Assembly: GCA_934675735.1 (NCBI GenBank)
Contig: CAKURR010000009.1
Location: 1 to 64,000 of the forward strand
Direction: 5' to 3'
DNA: 64,000 nucleotides
Source of the DNA: an uncultured Clostridia bacterium
Lineage (GTDB): Bacteria > Bacillota > Clostridia > Christensenellales > Aristaeellaceae
Shown here piece after piece: positions 58,434-64,000 of this stretch. The notes beneath the pieces were generated by a model, which saw only the letters and a list, made by a program, of their open reading frames with translations, was not told where the DNA came from and searched no databases. Each line of letters opens with the position of its first letter. The stretch's first letter is position 1. The position numbers and the translations under genes are program-made.

Positions 58434-59225
58434 TTAAAACTCAAACTCGTCGGCGGAACGGACGACAAGCTTTGCGGGCTGCACCGCAGCCGCTTGGGCG
58501 TCCGCGCGCTCTTTCGCTTCCCGCTCGCGCACCGCTTCCTCTGCGGCCTGCTCCGCCTGTGTGCGCATGCGCCGCATCAAGCCATGCAGCGGCGCCATCC
58601 GCGACAGGTCGGCGGCGATTGCATCCGCCATGCCGCGCGTGCGCAGAAGCGCCCAGTCCGACTGCGTGCCGTTGTGCTCATAGCCAAAATACTTTTTGAT
58701 GTATAAAAAGCGCAGATCCTCCGGCGCATCGTCCGGCACGGCCAGCTTTTTGTAATCCTCGCCGTATGGCTCAAACCGCCCGCCCAGCGCATCCAGACAG
58801 CGGCGCACGTCCTCCGGCTCGCGGCGGATATGCAGCCGAAGCGCATCCATCAGCGGCTTATCGGTGTAATAGCAGCCGCAGCCCCAGCCCAGCCAGTCCG
58901 GCCCGAAGCCCCAATACATGTGAAAGCCTTCGCCGCGCCCCTCGCCCGGGTAGCGCCAGCCCAGCCATGCGTGATCCCGAAACGGCGATTTATCCTTCGT
59001 ATAGCGCGTGTCGCGGCGGATGCGCGACATCGTGCGCCCGGGCCGCGTATCCAGCTTCGGGTCGATGAGCTGCACGACGGGCGCAAGCTCGTCGCTCAGC
59101 TCGCGCATCGGCTGCTTGACATACCGCTCGTAGCGCGCCTTATTCGCCTCGTAAAACGTCTGGTTGTTGTTGAACCGAATATCGTTCAGAAAGTCGAGCG
59201 CTTCCTGTGAAAATCCCTCGAACAT
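58434..59225 (-). CDS. DUF2461 family protein
   Basis: A 263-residue protein matching PF09365. It shows FSQEALDFLNDIRFNNNQTF, then NKARYERYVKQPMRELSDEL, RIRRDTRYTKDKSPFRDHAW and GWGCGCYYTDKPLMDALRLH. The last 40 residues (TQAEQAAEEAVREREAKERA) are a charged helix not common to the family. No activity is known; nothing points to membrane attachment. The ATG at 59225 follows GGAG. Confidence 0.9.
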   Translation of the reverse strand: MFEGFSQEALDFLNDIRFNNNQTFYEANKARYERYVKQPMRELSDELAPVVQLIDPKLDTRPGRTMSRIRRDTRYTKDKSPFRDHAWLGWRYPGEGRGEGFHMYWGFGPDWLGWGCGCYYTDKPLMDALRLHIRREPEDVRRCLDALGGRFEPYGEDYKKLAVPDDAPEDLRFLYIKKYFGYEHNGTQSDWALLRTRGMADAIAADLSRMAPLHGLMRRMRTQAEQAAEEAVREREAKERADAQAAAVQPAKLVVRSADEFEF

Positions 59226-59284
59226 GTCTGCTCCTTTCCGAAAAAATTACGATTGATTATAACACGCTTTCTTTGCGTTGTCTA

Positions 59285-59328
59285 CATAAAAGACGGGCCT
59301 CTCTCCCGCAGGAAAGAGGCTCGCCCGT
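59285..59328 (-). terminator. Terminator of the large surface protein gene
   Basis: On the minus strand ACGGGC-GAGCCTCTTT...AAGAGGCCCGT forms a stem with a small bulge, followed by CTTTTATG. It starts two bases after the stop codon. Confidence 0.75.
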
Positions 59329-59329
59329 T

Positions 59330-61591
59330 TTACTCGAACAGATCGTCGTCCTCATCGCCGCCGTCGTCGGGGTCAATCAGGAAATCGTCGTCGTCGTTCT
59401 TTTTGCTCAGGCCGAAGAGGCCCTTCTTTTTCTTCATCGGCTTGATTTCGTCGCGCTTCTTGCCCTTCACGCCGAAGTGGTCCTCGCGAACCTGCGCTTT
59501 GAGCTTCTGCACATCCTCGCCGCTCAGGCGGATGGTCTCCTGCCCCGCCTCGGGCGCGGGTTCGGCGGGCGCGGCCTTGGGCGCTTCCTCGACCTTCTTC
59601 TGCTCTTCCTTCACGGCGTTTTCCACGTCGAGCTTGCCGAAGATGCGGGTCTTGGAATCATCCACCTTGCCCTGCGGCGTAAACTCGGGGCGCTCTTCGA
59701 CGGGCGCGACGCGCAGCGTCTTATCCGTCGGCACATCCTGCGGTGCGCGGCGGCGGTGGGTTTCGCCCTCATCCGCCTTGCGCGGCTCGGCGGTCTGCGC
59801 GGCGCGATTCGGCGCGGACGCGATAAACGCATCCGGCTCAAAATCGGGCGTGGGCACAATCTGCGCCTCGGCCTTTTCGTCCTTTACCTTATCATCTTTC
59901 TTTTCGTCGGCCTTTTTCTCGGCCTTCTTGTCGGCCTTCGCGCCCGCCGCATTCTGCGCGCGGCGGCGGCGCTTGCCGAAGGAATCGCGCACATCCGGCG
60001 ACAATTCGATGGTGTCGATGGCCTGCTCCATGCGCTTCTTACGCTTCGCGCCGCTCACGCTGCTGACGGCGACCAGCGCGACGATGACCGCCGCCAGCAC
60101 GCCCGCAATCGTGTAAAGCACGACGGGGTTCACATGCTGCGCAATGATATCGCCGATGGTCGGCACGGGCGTGGCCGTCGGTTCGGGCGTCGGGGTCGGC
60201 GGCACGGCGGTCGGCTCGGGCGTGGCCGTCGGTTCGGGCGTCGGCTCGACATAGGTCAGGAAGATGATGTTGGAATCGTACGCCTTGTCGTTGCCCGCCG
60301 CATCCTTGCCGGAAACCTCAAACTGAATCTGGCCCGCGATGCTCGTCTCCAAATCGAACACGAGCGTGCGGCTCTCGCCCGAGGGCAGGGAGGGAATCGT
60401 CGCGACGGTCGTGCCCGCTTCCTTCACGGTCAGGGTCGCCGCGTCGGTCTGGCCGATGTTTTTCACCTGCACGGCAAAGCGGACAACCGCCGGCTCGCTG
60501 AAAATCGTGGTGGTCTGCGCCTGAGCGGTCACGTCGAGCACGAGCGCCTGACTCGCGTCCTGCGTCGTAATGCTCAATTCTTCAGAAGCGACGGAGACGG
60601 CCTCGCCCGTGTCGCTCGTGCCGACAACCTCGGCGGCAATCGTCCGGCTTTCCGCGGGTGCCCATTCGACCGTCTGCTCAAACGTCGCGCCGGAAGCCAG
60701 CTCCACGCCGGAGGCGAGCACCGTGCCGTCCGTCAGGGTGGCGGTCAGGCCGGTGTAACCGTTATTGCCCGTGTTCTTGAGCGTCAGCGTCAGGTGAATC
60801 TTTTCGCCGGGGTAAACATTGTCGCCCGCGTCGCTGGTGAGCGCCGCCTCCAGCCCGTCCCGGGCGAGGGTGACGGTCTTGCGCGCCATATCGGAGATGG
60901 TATAGGTCTTGCTGTCGCCGCTGGCCTGATAGGTCACGGTCGGCTTGCTGACCAGCTCGCTGTCGCCCATCGTGAAGCTGTCCTGAAGCGTCACCTTTTC
61001 GCCGACGGACAGGGAGGGCGCGGTCAGCTTTTTGTCGCTGATGCCCTCGTTGCTGATAACGATGCTGCGCAGCTCGATGTTGCCCGTGTTGGAGAGGGTG
61101 TATTCCACGTTGACCTTCTGTCCCTTGCGCGCGCCGGTCGGCGAAAGGGTATACGTCGCGGTCAGCTGGGGCGCGGCGGCCTCGGTCTGGATGGTCACCG
61201 GCACGGCGCGGACAACCTTATCCGAACCGTTGCCGGAATCGAAGTTATACTGAATGTAATACTTGATTTTGCCTTCCTGAATCTGGTCCTGCGTCACGTG
61301 CCACGTGCCGGTATAGGTCACGCTCTGCTCGCCCTGCAAGCCGTTGTAGCTGCTCACGGGCGCGCCCGTCGGGTCGTAGAGCGTGATTTCCTCGGTCATA
61401 TCCGTCTGGCTGCTGTTATAAACCTTGATGGTGATGGAAACATCCTGCTCGGAAATGACAGACTGCGGCTCGCTGAGCGAGGAGACGCGAATGGGGTCGG
61501 CCTCTGCCATCGCGAAAGCCGAAACGGCGAGCAGCAGAACCAGCATCGCCACAGCGGCGGCGGCGCGAAACCCTCTTGAGCGATTATCCAT
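59330..61591 (-). CDS. Large membrane-anchored surface protein with CARDB-like domains and charged cytoplasmic tail
   Basis: A 753-residue protein. Residues 1-29 are a signal peptide (LLLAVSAFAMA). Residues 35-440 hold four or so beta-sandwich repeats with NTGN motifs (TLSNTGNIELRSI, TLKNTGNNGYTGLT, VKNIGQTDAATL), like CARDB/DUF11 domains. A Pro/Thr/Glu linker with PTPEPTATPEP repeats follows, then one transmembrane helix (about 490-512) and a tail of about 240 residues rich in Lys, Glu and Asp (KADKKAEKKADEKKDDK and an acidic end DDGGDEDDDLFE). The inside-facing tail could contact cytoplasmic partners. No enzymatic motif is seen. A consensus promoter lies upstream. Confidence 0.75.
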   Translation of the reverse strand: MDNRSRGFRAAAAVAMLVLLLAVSAFAMAEADPIRVSSLSEPQSVISEQDVSITIKVYNSSQTDMTEEITLYDPTGAPVSSYNGLQGEQSVTYTGTWHVTQDQIQEGKIKYYIQYNFDSGNGSDKVVRAVPVTIQTEAAAPQLTATYTLSPTGARKGQKVNVEYTLSNTGNIELRSIVISNEGISDKKLTAPSLSVGEKVTLQDSFTMGDSELVSKPTVTYQASGDSKTYTISDMARKTVTLARDGLEAALTSDAGDNVYPGEKIHLTLTLKNTGNNGYTGLTATLTDGTVLASGVELASGATFEQTVEWAPAESRTIAAEVVGTSDTGEAVSVASEELSITTQDASQALVLDVTAQAQTTTIFSEPAVVRFAVQVKNIGQTDAATLTVKEAGTTVATIPSLPSGESRTLVFDLETSIAGQIQFEVSGKDAAGNDKAYDSNIIFLTYVEPTPEPTATPEPTAVPPTPTPEPTATPVPTIGDIIAQHVNPVVLYTIAGVLAAVIVALVAVSSVSGAKRKKRMEQAIDTIELSPDVRDSFGKRRRRAQNAAGAKADKKAEKKADEKKDDKVKDEKAEAQIVPTPDFEPDAFIASAPNRAAQTAEPRKADEGETHRRRAPQDVPTDKTLRVAPVEERPEFTPQGKVDDSKTRIFGKLDVENAVKEEQKKVEEAPKAAPAEPAPEAGQETIRLSGEDVQKLKAQVREDHFGVKGKKRDEIKPMKKKKGLFGLSKKNDDDDFLIDPDDGGDEDDDLFE

Positions 61592-61682
61592 GTTGATATC
61601 AGGGCCAAAAGGCCCCTTCCTCCCTTCACAGGCGGGAAAGCCCGCATAGCGATGTCAAAAGCATATAAAACCACTTTGGATT

Positions 61683-61711
61683 ATTGTATTCGATTCGACG
61701 ATTTCTGTCAA
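61683..61711 (-). promoter_or_regulatory. Sigma-A promoter of the surface protein gene
   Basis: On the minus strand TTGACA (61711-61706), 17 bases, TACAAT (61688-61683). The leader of about 85 bases has a ribosome-like GGGAGGAAGG about 25 bases before the ATG and a GGGGCC-TTTT-GGCCC hairpin between them, an unusual spacing. Confidence 0.85.
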
Positions 61712-61748
61712 GCGCCGACACGGTTTCAACCGCTTTTTACCTCTTCCT

Positions 61749-62246
61749 TCAGGCCAGATTCGCCGCCGCCAGCACGCCCGCCGCATAGGCCAGCAGCGCA
61801 GCGGGAACGGCGTAGCGCGCGCGCCTGATCCCCGCCGAGCCCAGATAGAGCGACTCGGTGAAAAACACCGTCTCGCTCGCCCCGCTGACGATGCAGCAAA
61901 GCCGCGCAGCCCGGCTGTCCGCGCCGCATTGGCGGATGACGTCGCTCACCGCCGCCAGCGCCGCCGAGCCGGAGAGCGGCCGCAGCAGCACGACGGAGGC
62001 CGCCTCGACGGGCAGGTTCAGCGCCGCGAGCAGCGGCTCGAGCGCCTCGGTCAGCGCGCCCAGCAGCCCCGTTTCGCGCCAGAGCGCCGTCAGCGAGAGC
62101 ACGGCGCACAGGCACGGCGCCATCTGCACCAGCGTCGCCAGCCCCTCCTTCGCGCCGCGCACAAACGCGTCGTAAACGTTCACCCGCGCGGCCAGACCCA
62201 TCAGCACGACCGCGGCGCAGAGCGTCGGCAGAAACAGCGCGCTCAT
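61749..62246 (-). CDS. spmB: Spore maturation protein B
   Basis: A 165-residue membrane protein with three or four helices and the SpmB/nucleoside-recognition pattern: VYDAFVRGAKEGLATLVQM, VVLLRPLSGSAALAAVSDVI, and VSGASETVFFTESLYLGSAG. SpmA and SpmB together are needed for spore core dehydration. The start at 62246 overlaps the spmA stop as ATGA; the longer frame to 62288 adds unlike residues. Position and order match Bacillus spmAB. Confidence 0.92.
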   Translation of the reverse strand: MSALFLPTLCAAVVLMGLAARVNVYDAFVRGAKEGLATLVQMAPCLCAVLSLTALWRETGLLGALTEALEPLLAALNLPVEAASVVLLRPLSGSAALAAVSDVIRQCGADSRAARLCCIVSGASETVFFTESLYLGSAGIRRARYAVPAALLAYAAGVLAAANLA

Positions 62247-62815
62247 GCGCGCTTCCCCGCAAACAGGCGGCAGGCCGCGATGCCGCACGCCGTCGAAACC
62301 GCCGTCGCCAGCAGCGTGGGCAGCACGATATCCGCCGGATTCGCCGCCCCCGCCTGCGCGCGCAGGGCAATCATCGTCGTCGGCAGCAGCTGCACGCTCG
62401 ACGTGTTGACGACCAGAAAGAGAATCATCGCGTCGCTGGCCTGCCCGTTCGGGTTTGCGCGCGCCATCTTCTGCATCGCGGCCAGACCCACGGGCGTCGC
62501 CGCGCCGCCCACGCCCAGCATGTTGGCCGACAGATTCAGGCTGATATCGCCCAGCGCTTCTTCCTCGCCCGCCGCAAAGCGGAACAGGCGCGAAAGCGGC
62601 CTGCGCATCGCCCGCGCCAGCGCATCCGCCGCGCCGCCCGCCCGCAGAACGCCCAGCAGCCCGCCGAAAAGCGCATACGCGCCCGCCAGATTCGTCAGCA
62701 GCGCGACCGCCTCCCCGCCGCCGGCCAGCAGCGCGCGCTGCGCCGCATCCGCCCGCCCCGTCGCCGCCGCGTAAGCCAGCCCCGAGAGCATCATCACGCA
62801 GAAAACCCCGTTCAT
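62243..62815 (-). CDS. spmA: Spore maturation protein A
   Basis: A 190-residue membrane protein. It begins MNGVFCVMMLSGLAYAAATG, and has LGDISLNLSANMLGVGGAAT, PVGLAAMQKMARANPNGQAS and MILFLVVNTSSVQLLPTTMI, the nucleoside-recognition (gate) domain signature of SpmA. Together with SpmB it is required for low spore core water and heat resistance. ATG 62815 is preceded by GGGGTGAG. A terminator for the upstream gene lies 35 bases before the start. Confidence 0.93.
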   Translation of the reverse strand: MNGVFCVMMLSGLAYAAATGRADAAQRALLAGGGEAVALLTNLAGAYALFGGLLGVLRAGGAADALARAMRRPLSRLFRFAAGEEEALGDISLNLSANMLGVGGAATPVGLAAMQKMARANPNGQASDAMILFLVVNTSSVQLLPTTMIALRAQAGAANPADIVLPTLLATAVSTACGIAACRLFAGKRA

Positions 62816-62849
62816 ACGCTCACCCCGTCGAGGGTATGCGCGTCGCGGG

Positions 62850-62876
62850 CAAAAAAGAAGGGGGCTTCCGCCCCCC
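62850..62876 (-). terminator. Rho-independent terminator
   Basis: On the minus strand GGGGGC-GGAA-GCCCCC followed by TTCTTTTTT, 6 bases after the stop of the PepSY-like gene. Confidence 0.88.
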
Positions 62877-62881
62877 AAGGC

Positions 62882-64000
62882 TCAGCCGTTTCCGGCCAGA
62901 CCCGTATCGATGATGACGTCCAAAATCGTGCCGTCCGCCGCGTCGAGCGTGACGGCGCAGATGCCTTCCGCATTATGGTGCCACACCGTCCAGACCGTCT
63001 TTCCCGCCTCCTTCGTACAGACCGCATAGATCACGGCTTCCGCATCGTCGAGTTCGTCCGCCGAGAGCCCGCCCTCGCCTTCCGGCACCTGCCGCGCCAG
63101 CGCGAGCGCATCCTGCTCGGTCAGCATGTCGGAATCGGGAAGGACGTGGTTGTAGCGCGCCGCGCTGAACCCCGCCGCAATCATCCGCGCATCGAGCCGC
63201 GCGTCGCCCTCCGGCGTATGCGTCCAGCCGTCGTCGGGATATTCCGCCCGAATCGCCCGCAGATCCGCCAGCAGCTTTGCAAGCTCGGTCAGGCATTGCG
63301 CGCCGTAAACGTTCGCCCTGCCCCACGTCGCTTCCGTCACCGTCGGAATCGGCTCGCCGTCGTGCGTCCAGCCGACCGACCGCACCGCGCCGTCGCCGCC
63401 CAGCTCCACCGTATAGCGGCCCATGCGTTCGCTGTGTCGGGCAAATGCCCGATTGGTTTCAGACGAATCGGCTTCGAGCAGAATCCCATCCTCCTCCGGT
63501 GGGATATTCGGCACGAACGTGATTTGTGTCTTTCCCTCCGCCGACAGCGCCCACGCGTCGAAAAGCGCAAGGTTTTCCGCCGTCAGGCCGTATTTCGCCC
63601 GAACCGCATCTCGAGCCTTCGCCGCGTCGGCCTCATCCTCATCCATCAGCCGCGCGCCGCTCAGCCCTTCGGGCACGAGCGCGGTTTCTTCTTCCGTATC
63701 GCTCAAATCCGTTCCCGTTTTAAGCGCCGCGCCCGTGATTTCATACCATTCTTCCCCCGCCTTGCGCCGCGCAATGCCGCGTGCCAGCAGCGCCGTATCC
63801 CACACGTCGGAGGAAAAATCGTCGCCGACCGCCTCGCCGTCGCCCGACCAGCTTGCCTCGGCCTGACCGTCCCGAATCGCGACGGTGTAATCGCCCAGCT
63901 TCTGCGCAAAATCCCCGACGTCCTCGTTGGCGCGACAGGTGACGACAGTCTGCCCGTCCTGCTCGTCCACCGTGCAGGTGAAAAAGCTCTCCATATCCGT
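62882..64000 (-). CDS. PepSY-like protein, 5' end outside the window
   Basis: The frame is open to the right edge of the window (an ATG at 63994 is in frame, but upstream codons continue without a stop), so the N-terminus is probably missing. The visible 370 residues are acidic and soluble-looking. The C-terminal part (DALALARQVPEGEGGLSADE, VWTVWHHNAEGICAVTLDAA, DGTILDVIIDTGL) resembles PepSY repeats, and an earlier YGLTAENLALFDAWALSAEG segment is similar in style. It is likely a secreted protein, possibly with an N-terminal signal or an anti-sigma anchor beyond the edge. Function is unknown. Confidence 0.6.
   Translation of the reverse strand, partial: TDMESFFTCTVDEQDGQTVVTCRANEDVGDFAQKLGDYTVAIRDGQAEASWSGDGEAVGDDFSSDVWDTALLARGIARRKAGEEWYEITGAALKTGTDLSDTEEETALVPEGLSGARLMDEDEADAAKARDAVRAKYGLTAENLALFDAWALSAEGKTQITFVPNIPPEEDGILLEADSSETNRAFARHSERMGRYTVELGGDGAVRSVGWTHDGEPIPTVTEATWGRANVYGAQCLTELAKLLADLRAIRAEYPDDGWTHTPEGDARLDARMIAAGFSAARYNHVLPDSDMLTEQDALALARQVPEGEGGLSADELDDAEAVIYAVCTKEAGKTVWTVWHHNAEGICAVTLDAADGTILDVIIDTGLAGNG

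Noticed and set aside
59207..61579. 790-codon plus-strand open frame
   Set aside because: Antisense to the surface protein gene; Gly/Arg/Leu repeats mirror the codon pattern of the other strand.

Overview
The window looks like chromosome of a spore-forming anaerobic Bacillota bacterium (class Clostridia, high-GC gut type). The evidence is sporulation genes (yabP, yabQ, spmA, spmB), a divIC homologue, a clostridial-type single-chain PurL of about 1,250 residues, strong AGGAGG ribosome sites and consensus TTGACA-17-TATAAT promoters. Secreted proteins carry short MKK...AAAxAxA signal peptides, a style I associate with Christensenellales-like genomes; that placement is inference.

Region 1 (1-13.9 kb) is accessory. 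Bases 1-9,331 form an AT-rich minus-strand defence operon of overlapping genes, in transcription order: GHKL (MORC/MutL-like) ATPase, Z1-domain helicase-like ATPase, PD-(D/E)XK nuclease, AIPR protein, 5-cytosine DNA methyltransferase, Vsr endonuclease and a small unknown ORF. Just upstream lie two relics: the first 38 codons of a type I methyltransferase gene (hsdM) and a small helix-turn-helix gene that has lost its start. Bases 9,956-13,719 are a decayed mobilisable element: XRE regulator, a candidate IncQ-like oriT, a DUF3847 protein, a shortened MobA/MobL relaxase, and a RepA-like ATPase whose C-terminus looks like the end of a tyrosine recombinase. This element abuts the 3' end of a tRNA-Met gene, a classic integration position.

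Region 2 (13.9-64 kb) is high-GC chromosome. It starts with tRNA-Met and tRNA-fMet, then a minus-strand block ppx/gppA, divIC, yabQ, yabP and a Rossmann protein. Next come a secreted solute-binding protein and a carbon cluster (LarA-like, TIM-like, class II aldolase, nagA, nagB). A two-component system and an SsuABC-like transporter follow, then a phosphofructokinase, a MATE exporter, an Ldh-family dehydrogenase, a secreted FMN/FAD reductase and a MerR regulator. A recQ operon carries two tandem paralogous GT-C-like membrane proteins. Then come a LytTR/GHKL two-component pair, a Crp/Fnr regulator divergent from a ferredoxin, a polyprenyl-phosphate sugar transferase, an XRE regulator, an ECF sigma/anti-sigma pair, purL, traX, a Dabb protein, uppP, a DUF2461 protein, a large membrane-anchored surface protein, spmB/spmA and the end of a PepSY-like protein.

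Many intergenic gaps in region 2 are filled by a dispersed palindromic repeat (about 60-200 bp, hairpin-rich). It often begins immediately after a stop codon and ends just upstream of the next ribosome-binding site. A second, MITE-like repeat with terminal inverted repeats lies between nagB and the response regulator. Because of the high GC content many long antisense ORFs exist; I treat them as shadows.
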